Assembly (NCBI RefSeq): GCF_001995095.2 | Contig: NZ_MTSD02000003.1 | Coordinates: 186,001 to 250,000 of the forward strand | Source of the DNA: Oceanospirillum linum | GTDB lineage: Bacteria > Pseudomonadota > Gammaproteobacteria > Pseudomonadales > Halomonadaceae | Length of the DNA: 64,000 nt | Reading direction: 5' to 3' | Part shown: positions 44,696 through 55,205 of the stretch, one piece after another | Numbering within the stretch: position 1 is the stretch's first letter | How the letters are laid out: each line of letters begins with the position of its first letter | The notes under the pieces: generated by a model | What the model was told of the DNA's origin: nothing | The model's input: only the letters and a program-made list of their open reading frames with translations | Databases searched by the model: none | Program-made: the position numbers and the translations under genes

Positions 44696-45832
44696 TTAAA
44701 TTATCTCGCCTTCCGTTTCTTCCAGTCGAGAGCTTGGTTGATAAGGTGCCGGATCAATTATCGTCTGCTGGCCCAGCAGCTGATTACAGAGCAGCTCTGT
44801 CGCAGCGGGTGCCAGAACCAGGCCATTGCGGAAATGACCGGCATTAACATGCAGATGGCCCACCTCCTCCACTGCACCGATAAAAGGTACGCCGTCCGGT
44901 GACCCCGGGCGCAGGCCACACCAATGGTGCTCTACCGGGATCTCCTTCAATGCAGGAATAATCGCTTCAGCGCTGGCCTGCAGTGATTGACGGGCCTCTT
45001 CAGTGGTTTGCTTATTAAAGCCGTCATACTCCAGTGTTGAACCGACCAGAATACGACCATCGTTACGGGGAATCACATAGCGGCCATCCAGCATCACAAC
45101 ACGGTTCACCAAGCCTGGCTCCGCCTTGTAGACCATCATCTGGCCTCGCACCGGCTCAATGGGCAACTGCGGCAGCAGATTCTCACCATTGGCCCCTTCA
45201 GCGTTAAACAAGCCAGAGCTCCAGGCTCCACTGCAGACAATGACCTGGCCTGCACTCAGTACCGAGTTGGCCGTGTTGACGCCAATCGCCCGTCCATCCA
45301 TTACCCGGATACTTTTGACCTCAACATGCTCCAGAATACGAACATTCGTTCGCTGCTCAAGGCTCTTTTTCAGAGCCTTGCCTAGACGCGGGTTACGGAT
45401 ACTGCCCACCTCCGGCATCCAGATAGCTTGTTCTTTACCGGGAGCGATACTGGCTTCTGTGCTGTAGATAAACTCTTTGGTAACCTGTGTCAGTGGCTGC
45501 TGATATTTTTCAGCCCAGGCCAATGCCTCAGCTTCATCGTCAACCCGAAGCATCAGCATACCTCCGGAGCGAAACTCCGGATCAATCCCGGTTTCTTCGG
45601 CCAGCGCTTTTGCTAATTGAGGATAATACCCTTGTGACCAGTTGGCTAAGGCGGTAATTTCCGGGCGGTAACGCCAAGGGTAAAGCGGAGAAACAATACC
45701 ACCGCCAGCCCATGAAGATTCTTTACACAATAGGCCTCTATCAACAATAGTGACGTCCGCACCGGAGTCTGCCAATATACGGGCGGTCATCATACCGATC
45801 ACGCCACCACCGACGATCAGAAAATCGTTCAA
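44696..45832 (-). CDS. thiO: Glycine oxidase ThiO
   Basis: 378 residues of the DAO/glycine oxidase family. The N-terminal FAD motif is FLIVGGGVIGMMTARILADS. SSWAGGGIVSPLYPWRYRPE and GLRPGSPDGVPFIGAV fit ThiO. It oxidises glycine to iminoglycine for the thiazole of thiamine. The start is probably TTG 45832 (product MNDFLIVGGG), with AGGGG eight bases upstream. No other thi gene is adjacent. It lies 77 bases after the pilin cluster on the same strand. Confidence 0.88.
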   Translation of the reverse strand: MNDFLIVGGGVIGMMTARILADSGADVTIVDRGLLCKESSWAGGGIVSPLYPWRYRPEITALANWSQGYYPQLAKALAEETGIDPEFRSGGMLMLRVDDEAEALAWAEKYQQPLTQVTKEFIYSTEASIAPGKEQAIWMPEVGSIRNPRLGKALKKSLEQRTNVRILEHVEVKSIRVMDGRAIGVNTANSVLSAGQVIVCSGAWSSGLFNAEGANGENLLPQLPIEPVRGQMMVYKAEPGLVNRVVMLDGRYVIPRNDGRILVGSTLEYDGFNKQTTEEARQSLQASAEAIIPALKEIPVEHHWCGLRPGSPDGVPFIGAVEEVGHLHVNAGHFRNGLVLAPAATELLCNQLLGQQTIIDPAPYQPSSRLEETEGEII

Positions 45833-45909
45833 ACTATTTCCCCTGTCTTTATGTTTATTGATTAACGGTACCGTCTTCCTGGGTTCCGATGATACGTTAA
45901 AGCCTTCAT

Positions 45910-46401
45910 TTAGCCCGACGGACTGGCAGCCATATCACAATTCAAAAAAACGCACCTTGCAGCCTTTGCACGCATTACAGAATCAGTGCCATAGCCACCT
46001 GACATAGGGTCAGCGTAAAGCAGAGTTGCAAGCTGGACACTGTGACTGCGATTTTGGCTATCCTTCCAGGTTACCGTTGCGGTGTACCGGACTGTATTGG
46101 TAAAACCTGCAACAGGAAAACGCTCCCAACGGATTTCATAGTTCGTACTCCCCCCCGCAACATCACTCTGAGAGCCTCCGGCAGCTGAGCTCTGGAGAAT
46201 TTTCAGGCTCTCTATTTTACTCTGGGCAAGGGCCAGTGCCTGAAAGCGCGCTTTAGTTGTGGTGCCGGCCTGAAAAAGCTCTGCCTGAAATTTCGCGGTC
46301 GCCGCCATCCCCACAGAAATAATCAGAACGATAAGCAGGACTTCGATCAGGGTTATACCCGTTTGCTCTGTTTCCATCATGTCCGATAGATACCTTTCCA
46401 T
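45910..46401 (-). CDS. pilV: Minor type IV pilin PilV-like
   Basis: 163 residues. The prepilin cleavage site is TG/ITLIEVLLIVLIISVG with Glu5, so it is processed by PilD. The C-terminus has a Cys pair (RCVFLNCD), probably a disulfide loop. Possible starts are ATG 46401, 46380 or 46377; none has a good ribosome site. PilV-type pilins help prime pilus assembly. Last gene of fimT-pilW-pilX-pilV. Confidence 0.78.
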   Translation of the reverse strand: MERYLSDMMETEQTGITLIEVLLIVLIISVGMAATAKFQAELFQAGTTTKARFQALALAQSKIESLKILQSSAAGGSQSDVAGGSTNYEIRWERFPVAGFTNTVRYTATVTWKDSQNRSHSVQLATLLYADPMSGGYGTDSVMRAKAARCVFLNCDMAASPSG

Positions 46402-46426
46402 AGTGTTGCTACATCCTATGCAAGCC

Positions 46427-46930
46427 TCACCAATCGCGCCAACTTCCGGGAATACGGAGATAGTTAATCGTTGGCGAATAGCTTAAACGGCTCGCCACAA
46501 GGCGCACAACCTGCTGCCGAGTAAGATCTGAGTCGGACTCTGCCGTTGCCCTGGCCCGAACTTCCACCAGCCAGCGGCCACAAGCAGATTTTGCAGCCCC
46601 CAGCCCCGGATCTAAGCAACCCGGCAGATAATCAACACTCAAATTATAACGGTCACTGCCTGCTGTGATAACGTAATCCGGAGCAGTAAGATCGCTCCAG
46701 GTTGCAAAATCAGGAGCATAACGGTTCAGCCAGGCGATACCATATTCAAGGCCAGCCTCTGCAGCATACTCCAGCTCTCTGCTTCTGTTTTCATTCCCAG
46801 AGACAGCCTGTTCCATCAGTAAGGTACGAGCACTGAGGAAAGTCATAATCGTCAGGGAAACTAAAAGCACAACTGTAAATATAAGTGTTGCCAGTCCCGC
46901 CTGATGGCGCTTAAGGGATATAGCGATCAT
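46427..46930 (-). CDS. pilX: PilX-like pilus assembly protein
   Basis: 167 residues with the PilX N-terminal signature: QAGLATLIFTVVLLVSLTIM, then ENRSRELEYAAEAGLEYGIA. It begins 20 bases inside pilW, so translation is coupled. Two Cys in the C-terminal half (PGCLDPG, KSACGRW) may bond. PilX is a minor pseudopilin needed for pilus biogenesis. Confidence 0.82.
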   Translation of the reverse strand: MIAISLKRHQAGLATLIFTVVLLVSLTIMTFLSARTLLMEQAVSGNENRSRELEYAAEAGLEYGIAWLNRYAPDFATWSDLTAPDYVITAGSDRYNLSVDYLPGCLDPGLGAAKSACGRWLVEVRARATAESDSDLTRQQVVRLVASRLSYSPTINYLRIPGSWRDW

Positions 46931-47666
46931 TACGCACCCTCACTTTACCGGTCACCGTCATTGAGAACTCATCCCTACTGCCACTGATGGTGACCTGAAG
47001 GTTACGCTCTTCAAGGCAGGCAGCCCCGCCTGTACAGCCATGGCCATCTGATATATTGATAGCTTCCGGTGCCGACAGAGCATTGCCATCCCGGTCAATA
47101 TAGCGAATTGAGAAATGAGTGATTTTCACATCATCCTCTGTCAGAGACTCCCAGGTATTCACTGCTGCATTATAGCCACAACCAGGGTGAGGCCCCCCAT
47201 CAGAAACGATAGTCCCTGTTCTGATTTGCAACCGCTTGCTACTGCTCAGTTTAAAACCGAAGTGATTCATATCTCCGGTATAGGGGTCGTTATCGCCATC
47301 CAGATCATAACTGTAAGTAACGCAGCTACACTCATAAGCAGCATTGCAATCCCACAGCCGAAGGTTACTGACCGGGTCCATAAAGGGGTTATTGCTATAC
47401 AGGCTCTGCATTGCACTCTCTGAGTCTGGCAGAGCACCTCCCGCCAAACCACCGGCACGCCTCAGCTCTCTCAGAATAAGATCAAGACTGGTGCGTAAAT
47501 TATGATTCAGCTGCGTCTGTTTGTGACGATCCATGGATGACGTGACCGTTGCCAGGTACACCGTCATAACCGCACCGACCAGAGATAAGCCCAAGACCAA
47601 AGAGATCAGTAACTCCGGCAAGGTAAACCCGGCCTGATTGGGGCGACGCAAAGAATGAAGATTCAC
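46911..47666 (-). CDS. pilW: PilW-like minor pilin
   Basis: 251 residues with the prepilin motif QAG/FTLPELLISLVLGLSL. The large exported part has several Cys (WDCNAAYECSC, HGCTGGAACLEE) and a DLDGDNDPYTGD stretch that could bind calcium. It begins at the base after the fimT stop (TGAATG). Confidence 0.85.
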   Translation of the reverse strand: MNLHSLRRPNQAGFTLPELLISLVLGLSLVGAVMTVYLATVTSSMDRHKQTQLNHNLRTSLDLILRELRRAGGLAGGALPDSESAMQSLYSNNPFMDPVSNLRLWDCNAAYECSCVTYSYDLDGDNDPYTGDMNHFGFKLSSSKRLQIRTGTIVSDGGPHPGCGYNAAVNTWESLTEDDVKITHFSIRYIDRDGNALSAPEAINISDGHGCTGGAACLEERNLQVTISGSRDEFSMTVTGKVRVRNDRYIP

Positions 47667-48194
47667 TCAACAATCCTCCACTCCCGATAGATTACCGCAT
47701 GCCTTTACCCTGCCAATTCTGGAAATGACAACAGCACCGGAGTAAGACGCTGAGTTCAAAGGGATCGTCCCGGCAAAAGAACCGGAGTCCCAGGGTAAGC
47801 CTCTGACACCATCAAACCGAAAACTCCGTAATTGACTGATACGGATCCCGGAATAATCTTCACTGGTCAGGCGATGAAGAACCTGAGTTCCATTCACGGT
47901 GAGTGAACAGGCATCCGCTTGCATGGGGTCAGAAGAGGAGCAATCACAATCAGCCTTCAGGCTCAGACCAACACACCAATCAGCCCCGGCAGAGCCCGAA
48001 ACAAAAATGGTCACATTTCGTTTGATTGCCTCTGAGCGTGCATAAACCAGCTTTTGCTTAAGATTAAACAAAGCCCCGCGAAGCCGCTCCTGCTCTATAT
48101 ATCGGCTTATATTCGGGCCCGTCGCCGCCGTAAGAACACTGATAATAATTAACGTAATCAGCAGCTCTATCAGAGTAAATCCCTTTGCTCTCAT
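47667..48194 (-). CDS. fimT: FimT/GspH-like minor pilin
   Basis: 175 residues from ATG 48194 ([19 protein letters not shown]), with GAGAG five bases upstream. The frame reaches 48320, but the extra part is not pilin-like. The GspH domain has the typical ARSEAIKRNVTIFVSGSAG helix-turn and Cys pairs. First gene of a coupled run of minor pilins, divergent from the pilE-like gene. Confidence 0.85.
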   Translation of the reverse strand: MRAKGFTLIELLITLIIISVLTAATGPNISRYIEQERLRGALFNLKQKLVYARSEAIKRNVTIFVSGSAGADWCVGLSLKADCDCSSSDPMQADACSLTVNGTQVLHRLTSEDYSGIRISQLRSFRFDGVRGLPWDSGSFAGTIPLNSASYSGAVVISRIGRVKACGNLSGVEDC

Positions 48195-48331
48195 ATTGCT
48201 CTCTGTTTTTTCAGATACAATTGTCTTAACATGCCACGCAGACGCAGGGTTCACAAGCACTCTTCGTAAGTGCTTCCCCTCTAAAAGTACTTCAGTGACC
48301 GCCTCTCTGATCAGGATCAAAAGGATGTGCT

Positions 48332-48739
48332 ATGCCTGATTTCAAGACCGTAAAGCAGGGATTTACTCTGATAGAACTGCTGATTGTTTTTGCCATTGTT
48401 GGCATTCTGGGTGCAGTCGCCTACCCTTCATACAAAAATTATACCTTTGAAAGCCGTCGAGTTGATGCCCATAGCGCAATTCTACGGGTTCAGCTGGCCC
48501 AGGAGCGTTGGCGAGCCAGTCATAACAGCTACACCTCTGATATGACAGATGTGGGATTAAATACTGCGGCAACATCCGGTGAAGGCTTTTACACCCTCTC
48601 TGTTAGCCACCCATCCCCGGTGGGCTACCGGGTTACAGCCAGTGCAACCGGATCACAATCAGGAGATACCGGCTGCAGCAAAATTGAACTGACCAAGTCC
48701 GCCTCCGGCGAAACCAGATCGCCTATCCATTGCTGGTAA
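48332..48739 (+). CDS. pilE: PilE-like minor type IV pilin
   Basis: 135 residues. Prepilin site [19 protein letters not shown], then [20 protein letters not shown] and [16 protein letters not shown], typical of PilE minor pilins. The C-terminal Cys pair ([13 protein letters not shown]) closes the disulfide loop. Transcribed away from fimT. In pseudomonads pilE follows pilY1 in the same operon; here it is alone on the other strand. Confidence 0.87.
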   Translation: MPDFKTVKQGFTLIELLIVFAIVGILGAVAYPSYKNYTFESRRVDAHSAILRVQLAQERWRASHNSYTSDMTDVGLNTAATSGEGFYTLSVSHPSPVGYRVTASATGSQSGDTGCSKIELTKSASGETRSPIHCW

Positions 48740-48766
48740 GCATTATCAAGGGGCGTCTCAGGCCAT

Positions 48767-48806
48767 AAAAAAAGCGCAGCCCTGTAAAACAGAAGCTGCG
48801 CCTTTT
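48767..48806. terminator. Bidirectional terminator between pilE and ispH
   Basis: Arms GCGCAGC and GCTGCGC (48774-48780, 48795-48801) with flanking A- and T-runs. Confidence 0.82.
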
Positions 48807-48829
48807 GACTTCAGTCTGTCGATGACCTT

Positions 48830-49810
48830 TTACTCACCGATATCGGTCAGCCTAAGCTCTTTCGGAATCGAAAACACCACATTCTCTTCCCGCCCATCCA
48901 GCTCAACAGGGTCTGCAGCTCCGAGTTCTCCTAACTGTTCAATCACCTGCTGAACCAAAATAGCAGGCGCTGAAGCTCCGGCGGTAATACCGATCTTAGG
49001 TTCTCCCACAAGCCAGGCAGGATCGATCTCTGTAGCGTTGTCGATAAGGTACGCCTGTGTGTCCATCCGCTCAGAAAGCTCTCGTAAGCGATTCGAGTTG
49101 GAGCTGTTCGGTGAACCCACTACCAGAACCAGATCACACTCCGCCGCCAGCTGCTTGACCGCATCCTGTCGGTTCTGAGTTGCGTAACAGATGTCATCTT
49201 TTTTCGGCCCCTGAATATCAGGAAACTTCGCCCGCAGTGCATCAATAACCCGGGCAGTATCATCCATCGACAGGGTTGTCTGGGTTACAAAGGCCAGCTG
49301 AGATGGGTCCCGCACCTTAAGGCTCGTAACATCTGCTTCATTCTCCACCAGATAGATAGAGCCTCCGGCAGATGTATCGTAGCGCCCCATGGTACCTTCT
49401 ACTTCCGGGTGCCCCTCATGGCCGATAAGAATACACTCCTGACCCTGCTTACTGTAACGCAGCACTTCAAGGTGAACTTTGGTTACTAAGGGGCAGGTAG
49501 CGTCAAATACCTTCAATCCGCGGCGATCGGCCTCATCCTGGACGGCTTTCGAAACCCCATGGGCACTGAAGATCACAATAGTGTCATCAGGCACCTCATG
49601 CAGCTCATCAACAAAAATAGCACCACGCTCTTTCAGGTCATTAACCACAAACTTGTTGTGCACCACTTCATGGCGGACGTAGATCGGTGGCTCAAAAACT
49701 TCCAGAGCGCGGTTCACAATCTCAATGGCACGATCAACACCGGCACAAAAACCACGGGGGTTAGCCAGTTTAATCTGCATCTGTGCCGGATTAACTTCTG
49801 TTACTGACAT
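48830..49810 (-). CDS. ispH: 4-hydroxy-3-methylbut-2-enyl diphosphate reductase
   Basis: 326 residues. Three cluster cysteines are visible, in [32 protein letters not shown] and [25 protein letters not shown] and [11 protein letters not shown] are substrate-binding motifs. It makes IPP and DMAPP at the end of the MEP pathway. ATG 49810 has GAG upstream; Met11 is an alternative. The ileS-lspA-fkpB-ispH order is as in E. coli. Confidence 0.98.
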   Translation of the reverse strand: MSVTEVNPAQMQIKLANPRGFCAGVDRAIEIVNRALEVFEPPIYVRHEVVHNKFVVNDLKERGAIFVDELHEVPDDTIVIFSAHGVSKAVQDEADRRGLKVFDATCPLVTKVHLEVLRYSKQGQECILIGHEGHPEVEGTMGRYDTSAGGSIYLVENEADVTSLKVRDPSQLAFVTQTTLSMDDTARVIDALRAKFPDIQGPKKDDICYATQNRQDAVKQLAAECDLVLVVGSPNSSNSNRLRELSERMDTQAYLIDNATEIDPAWLVGEPKIGITAGASAPAILVQQVIEQLGELGAADPVELDGREENVVFSIPKELRLTDIGE

Positions 49811-49876
49811 GGGTTACTCTTTAGCGATCAGCCATTAGCGACAAATAGGATTTCAATGCACACAGGGAAAGCAGAA

Positions 49877-50338
49877 CTATGCCTCTGTTGCCTGCTCCGG
49901 CGCATCTTCTACTGCGATAATTTCCACTTCGAATTTCAATGCACGCCCCGCCAGAGGGTGATTAAAATCTACCGTAACCTGTTCATCATCAAACTCAACG
50001 ACAACACCTGGCAGCTCACCATTGGCCTTATCCGCAAAGCTCAGCATCAGGCCGGGCTCAAGCTCAAGTTCCGGGGCAAACTGCTGCCGTGGCAGCTTCT
50101 GAATATTGCTTGGATTATGCTGGCCAAAGGCATGCTCCGGCTCAATATCAAAAATCTCTTTCGCACCAGCGCTTAAGCCCAGCAGCGGTGTCTCAAAGCC
50201 CGCAGGCAGATTACCATCGCCCACAATCAAACGAACCGGATCTTTGTCAAAAGTACTATCGACTGTCGCGCCTTCTGCCAGTTTCAGGGCAAAGTGCAAT
50301 GTCACTTGCTTACCGGGGCCGATCTGTTGCTCACTCAT
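49877..50338 (-). CDS. fkpB: FKBP-type peptidyl-prolyl isomerase SlpA/FkpB
   Basis: 153 residues. It has the SlyD-like split FKBP fold: HFALKLAEGATVDSTFDKDP, LPAGFETPLLGLSAGAKE and VDFNHPLAGRALKFEVEI, with the IF domain in between. It lacks a His-rich tail, which separates it from SlyD. It isomerises proline bonds and acts as a chaperone in the cytoplasm. Confidence 0.93.
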   Translation of the reverse strand: MSEQQIGPGKQVTLHFALKLAEGATVDSTFDKDPVRLIVGDGNLPAGFETPLLGLSAGAKEIFDIEPEHAFGQHNPSNIQKLPRQQFAPELELEPGLMLSFADKANGELPGVVVEFDDEQVTVDFNHPLAGRALKFEVEIIAVEDAPEQATEA

Positions 50339-50432
50339 TTATCATTACCTTATTCTTTAGCCAACTGAACCAGAGTTCAGCAAGGGCATACAGCACATTG
50401 CCGATCACCCGTTGAAAATATCGGCAGGACAA

Positions 50433-50972
50433 TCACTCAGATTTGTCCTGCGTTTTTACGCTATCAGTTTTAGCACCATCCGGGTTACGGATCATATCTA
50501 CAATTAACATGCCTGCACCCAAGGTGATGGCAGCATCCGCCAAATTAAAGGCCGGAAAGTAGGCGTTATCCCAGTGGAAGAGCAAAAAATCAACAACGTA
50601 GCCCAATAAAATACGGTCATGCAGATTACCCAGAGCACCACCTAAGACCAAAGCCAATGCACAGGCCAACCAAGTTTCATTACGCTTTAGCCGGGTCAGC
50701 CAAACCAAAAGCCCGGTACTGACAGCTACAGCAATCACGGCAAAAAACCAACGTTGCCAACCGGTCTCATTGGCCAGAAAACTAAAAGCCGCCCCGGTGT
50801 TATGTAGCAAGGTCAGATCAAACACCGGTAGCATGTACAGGCGCTCACCGTAGTTAAAACTATCCGTTACCCATGCTTTCGATACTAAATCTACGATAAC
50901 AACGAATACGGACAGTAGCAGCCATTTCAGCTGATAACCCTTCTTTCCATTTTTCTGATTGATGCCTGTCAT
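50433..50972 (-). CDS. lspA: Lipoprotein signal peptidase
   Basis: 179 residues from ATG 50972. Four membrane helices; the two catalytic Asp lie in GALGNLHDRILLG and AFNLADAAITLGA. LHNTGAAFSFLA is a further signature. It cleaves prolipoproteins after diacylglyceryl transfer, so it serves BamD and the lipoproteins in this window. The frame extends to 51053, which I consider non-coding. Confidence 0.95.
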   Translation of the reverse strand: MTGINQKNGKKGYQLKWLLLSVFVVIVDLVSKAWVTDSFNYGERLYMLPVFDLTLLHNTGAAFSFLANETGWQRWFFAVIAVAVSTGLLVWLTRLKRNETWLACALALVLGGALGNLHDRILLGYVVDFLLFHWDNAYFPAFNLADAAITLGAGMLIVDMIRNPDGAKTDSVKTQDKSE

Positions 50973-51094
50973 TCCGGTGCTCTGACAATTTAACGGGTTC
51001 TGTTTATAACAGAGGCGCCCGCTGGCGCCTCTGTTTCTCTTCGAGCGGTACAAGCATCCTGCAACACTTGTTTCTCCGGTGCTTTGAACAACCC

Positions 51095-53902
51095 TTATGC
51101 AAACTGGCGCTGTTCACCCTCACCGTCAGGTAGGTTGGAAATACAGCGGCCGCATAGCTCAGGATGTTCCGCATGCTGACCGACATCTTCACGGTGATGC
51201 CAGCAGCGACCACATTTGGCGTGCTCAGAGGCTTTAACCGCTACTTTCAGGCCTGCCAGTTCAGTGTCAGCTGCATCACTGGCCTTGGCCAGATCCGCCA
51301 CGTGGGCATCTGAGGTCAACAGGACAAAACGCAGCTCTTCACCCAGACCATCAATCAGGGCTTTCAGTTCCGCATCGGCAAACAGCGTTACCTCAGTTGC
51401 CATTGAGCCTTTCACAACACCTGCATTACGGGCGTCCTCCAGAGACTTATTGACCGCCTCTTTCACGTCCATGATACGGTTCCAGTACTCACGATTTTTC
51501 TCACCGTCAGCCTTCATCTCAAACAGCCCGTCATACCAGGTCGTCAGGTACACAGAATCTTCACGCTGGCCCGGAATATTCTCGTAGATCTCTTCTGCAG
51601 TAAAGGTCAGGATCGGTGCAACCCAGCGTACCAGCGCCTCGATGATATGGTACAGCGCAGTCTGGCAGGAACGGCGCGCCAGGCTATCAGGCTGTGTGGT
51701 GTACTGACGATCTTTGATGATATCCAGATAGAAACCACCCAGATCCTGAGCGCAGAAGTTATGCACCTTCTGATAGATACTCAGGAAGTGGTATTCGTTG
51801 TATGCACCTTCCAGCTCACCCTGCAGCTGCAGTGCGCGATCTACCGCCCACTGATCCAGTGACAGCATCTCTTCCGGTGACACCATATCGGTCTCCGGAT
51901 TAAAGCCGTTCAGATTCGCCAGCAGGAAACGTGCGGTGTTACGGATACGGCGGTAAGAATCGGCTGTACGCTGCAGAATCTGTTTCGATACGGCCATCTC
52001 GCCGGAATAGTCCGTCGCCGCAACCCACAGACGCAGAATGTCGCCACCCAGAGAGTCGGTCACTTCCTGTGGTGCAATCACATTGCCCAATGACTTGGAC
52101 ATCTTGTAGCCCTTCTCATCCACGGTGAAACCGTGGGTCAGCACCTGTTTGTAAGGCGCGCAACCATTGATTGCAATAGACGTTTTCAGGGATGACTGGA
52201 ACCAGCCCCGGTGCTGATCCGAACCTTCAAGATAGATATCCGCCGGGAAAGTCAGCTCCTCACGGGGGCGCAATACCGAGTGGTGGGTTACACCGGAATC
52301 AAACCATACGTCCAGGGTATCGGTAACCTTGTAGTACTGATCCGCTTCATCACCCAACAGCTCTGCCGCATCCAGCTCAAACCAGGCATCCATACCCTCT
52401 TTTTCCATCAACAGAGCGACTTTTTCCATCAGCTCCGGTGTGTTCGGGTGCAGTTCGTCCGTTTCTTTGTTGATGAACAGCGTGATGGGCACACCCCAGG
52501 TACGCTGACGGGAAACACACCAGTCCGGGCTTTGCTCAACCATGGATTCGATACGGTTCTGGCCCCAGGCCGGGAACCACTGCACACCCTTGATCGCTTC
52601 CAGGGCGTCTTTTTTCAACCCCTTCTCTTCCATGGAAACGAACCACTGAGGGGTCGCACGATAGATCAGAGGGGTTTTGGTACGCCAGCAGTGCGGGTAG
52701 CTATGTTCAAAGGCTTTGTGGTGCACCAGTTTACCTTCGCGGGTCAGCGCATCCATCACCGGCTCGTCGGCTTTGTATACGTGCAGACCGGCAAACTCGC
52801 CGGCTTCGTCACTGTAAACACCGTTAGCCTGTACCAGATTGATGGTACCCAGACCATAGGCTTTACCTGCCACGAAATCTTCCATACCGTGATCGGGTGC
52901 CGTGTGCACTGCACCAGTACCGGCATCTGTTGTGACGTGATCGCCCAGAATCACAGGCACCTGCTTGTCATAGAACGGGTGTTTCAGCAGCTGGTTTTCC
53001 AGTGCCTGGCCGGAGGCTTTCGCCAGCACCTCATACTTGTCTTCACCCCAACGCGCCATGATGTCATCCACCATGGAGGCCGCCAGTACAAAGCGCTGAT
53101 CACGCACCTGCACCAGTGCATATTCAAAAGCGGCATTCAACGATACCGCCTGGCTGACTGGCAGTGTCCACGCAGTGGTGGTCCAGATCACAACAGACAA
53201 CTCACCTTCACCTGCCGGGTTGCCGAACAGCTCCAGCGCTTTTGCCTGATCAATAAAGGTGTAAGCCACATCCAGTGCGATGGAGGTTTTATCCTGATAC
53301 TCGACCTCAGCTTCTGCCAAAGCAGACTGCCCCACAACACTCCAGTAAACTGGCTTGTAGCCTTTTACCAGATGACCGTTCTCCACAATGCGCCCAAGAG
53401 CACGCACGATGTCAGCTTCGGTCTGATAGTTCATGGTCAGATACGGTTTTTCCCAGTCACCAAGGATGCCTAAACGAATAAAGTCAGCTTTCTGGCCGTT
53501 AACCTGCTCTGCGGCGTACTCCCGGCACTTCTGACGAAACTCCCGGTACGGTACTTTGTCGCCGGCACGGCCAATCAGAGTCTCGACTTTGTGCTCAATC
53601 GGCAGGCCGTGACAATCCCAACCCGGCACGCAAGGGGCGTCAAAACCCGCCAATGTGCGCGACTTAACAATCATATCTTTCAGGATTTTGTTAACTGCGT
53701 GGCCAATATGAATATTACCGTTAGCGTACGGAGGGCCGTCATGCAGAACAAATTTTGGACGACCTTCACCGGCCTTACGCAGTTTCTCGTACAGGCCGAT
53801 TTCATCCCAGCGAGCCAGTCGGGAAGGTTCACGCTTTGGCAGATTGCCTCGCATCGGGAAGTCGGTTTCCGGAAGATTGAGTGTATGCTTATAGTCGCTC
53901 AT
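51095..53902 (-). CDS. ileS: Isoleucyl-tRNA synthetase
   Basis: 935 residues, E. coli type. HIGH motif in [23 protein letters not shown] in [14 protein letters not shown], the editing (CP1) domain in between, and a C-terminal zinc finger ([21 protein letters not shown]). It charges tRNA-Ile and edits valine. It lies between ribF and lspA as in many proteobacteria. Confidence 0.98.
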   Translation of the reverse strand: MSDYKHTLNLPETDFPMRGNLPKREPSRLARWDEIGLYEKLRKAGEGRPKFVLHDGPPYANGNIHIGHAVNKILKDMIVKSRTLAGFDAPCVPGWDCHGLPIEHKVETLIGRAGDKVPYREFRQKCREYAAEQVNGQKADFIRLGILGDWEKPYLTMNYQTEADIVRALGRIVENGHLVKGYKPVYWSVVGQSALAEAEVEYQDKTSIALDVAYTFIDQAKALELFGNPAGEGELSVVIWTTTAWTLPVSQAVSLNAAFEYALVQVRDQRFVLAASMVDDIMARWGEDKYEVLAKASGQALENQLLKHPFYDKQVPVILGDHVTTDAGTGAVHTAPDHGMEDFVAGKAYGLGTINLVQANGVYSDEAGEFAGLHVYKADEPVMDALTREGKLVHHKAFEHSYPHCWRTKTPLIYRATPQWFVSMEEKGLKKDALEAIKGVQWFPAWGQNRIESMVEQSPDWCVSRQRTWGVPITLFINKETDELHPNTPELMEKVALLMEKEGMDAWFELDAAELLGDEADQYYKVTDTLDVWFDSGVTHHSVLRPREELTFPADIYLEGSDQHRGWFQSSLKTSIAINGCAPYKQVLTHGFTVDEKGYKMSKSLGNVIAPQEVTDSLGGDILRLWVAATDYSGEMAVSKQILQRTADSYRRIRNTARFLLANLNGFNPETDMVSPEEMLSLDQWAVDRALQLQGELEGAYNEYHFLSIYQKVHNFCAQDLGGFYLDIIKDRQYTTQPDSLARRSCQTALYHIIEALVRWVAPILTFTAEEIYENIPGQREDSVYLTTWYDGLFEMKADGEKNREYWNRIMDVKEAVNKSLEDARNAGVVKGSMATEVTLFADAELKALIDGLGEELRFVLLTSDAHVADLAKASDAADTELAGLKVAVKASEHAKCGRCWHHREDVGQHAEHPELCGRCISNLPDGEGEQRQFA

Positions 53903-54026
53903 GGCTAAGAATCGCTGCTCTTTGTCAAATTATCCGTTACCAGGCTATCGGGTGACCCAGTATCAGGGAAGTAGGGTTTGTTTCTTTATGTCAGCAGCGG
54001 CGTTCACTCTGACATCGACTGAATAA

Positions 54027-54995
54027 TCAGCCGGACATACCATTAGCCAAGGGAATCCCCTGGCTGGAATGCTGTGCAAAATAATCCCGCGCATTCTGCA
54101 GATCATGCATGATCTGATCCCGCAGGGCGGCAACGTCAGAGAAACGCTTTTCGTCTCTCAGTTTACTGCAAAAAGTGACCTGTACACGCTGCCCATACAG
54201 ATCACCATTAAAATCAAACAGATGAACTTCCAGTGCCGGACGAACCCCATCAATGGTGGGTCGATTACCTATATTGGCAACACCTTTGTGCAAAAGGCCA
54301 TCACTGGTATTCAGCAGAACCGTGTAGACACCATGCAAAGCTGGTTGTTTATCTTTTAACGACAGATTGGCCGTTGGTACACCCAATTGCCGTCCCAGTT
54401 TACGGCCATGCAGTACGCGTCCGCCGATTTGATAGGGCACGCCCAGTAATTTGTTCGCCAGGACAAAATCAGATCCCGCCAGAACGGTACGGATACGAGT
54501 GCTGCTGACCCGCTCAGCTTCAACTTCAAAGGTGGTCGTATTAACCACATCAAAGCCAGCTTCCTGACCCACCTGCTGTAGCAGAGCAAAGTCTCCGGCC
54601 CGGTCACAACCAAAACGGAAATCATCGCCCACAACCAGGTAGTGTACGCCAAGTCCTTGGGTTAAGACCCGCTCAATAAACTCACGGCCTGAAAGGCTGG
54701 CCAGTTTCTGGTTAAAGGGCAGACAAAGAATCCGATCAATACCCTGGGCGGCTAAACGCTCAACCTTATCACGAAAGCGCGTCAAACGAGCCGGTGCCTG
54801 GCTTGAGGCAAAAAACTCTCTGGGCTGAGGTTCAAAAACCACAACTGCCGACGGCAGCCCCAGCTCCAGTGCTTTCGCTTTAACCTGGCGCAAAATAGCC
54901 TGATGACCCAGGTGCACACCATCAAAGTTGCCAATTGTTGCGACGCAACCCTGATGCTCTTTTCGTAAATTGTGCAAACCCCGTATCAGTTTCAT
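54027..54995 (-). CDS. ribF: Bifunctional riboflavin kinase/FAD synthetase
   Basis: 322 residues from ATG 54995, with AGGAG four bases upstream. The N-terminal adenylyltransferase has VATIGNFDGVHLGHQAIL and VVGDDFRFGCDRAGD; the C-terminal kinase has LGVPTANLSLKDKQPALHGV and NIGNRPTIDG. It converts riboflavin to FMN and FAD. An in-frame ATG at 55013 is less likely. Confidence 0.96.
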   Translation of the reverse strand: MKLIRGLHNLRKEHQGCVATIGNFDGVHLGHQAILRQVKAKALELGLPSAVVVFEPQPREFFASSQAPARLTRFRDKVERLAAQGIDRILCLPFNQKLASLSGREFIERVLTQGLGVHYLVVGDDFRFGCDRAGDFALLQQVGQEAGFDVVNTTTFEVEAERVSSTRIRTVLAGSDFVLANKLLGVPYQIGGRVLHGRKLGRQLGVPTANLSLKDKQPALHGVYTVLLNTSDGLLHKGVANIGNRPTIDGVRPALEVHLFDFNGDLYGQRVQVTFCSKLRDEKRFSDVAALRDQIMHDLQNARDYFAQHSSQGIPLANGMSG

Positions 54996-55205
54996 TTTGC
55001 TCCTGTGGTTCATAATGTGTTTTTCGCCCGCTGAATCATATTGCCTTGCGGCTTATTCCTGCCCATATTTGTCCGGGATCTATACTGGCACTGCCAGCCG
55101 GGTGATTGAGCATATGAATTTTCTAAAAGAGACCGATTATAGCGAAATTACGCGCCACTGCACCCCCTCTGCTGCGGAATATACGTGACCATGCCAGGCA
55201 CAGGT

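Noticed and set aside
52211-53473. A 420-codon plus-strand ORF
   Set aside because: It is antisense to ileS and has the skewed composition of a shadow frame.
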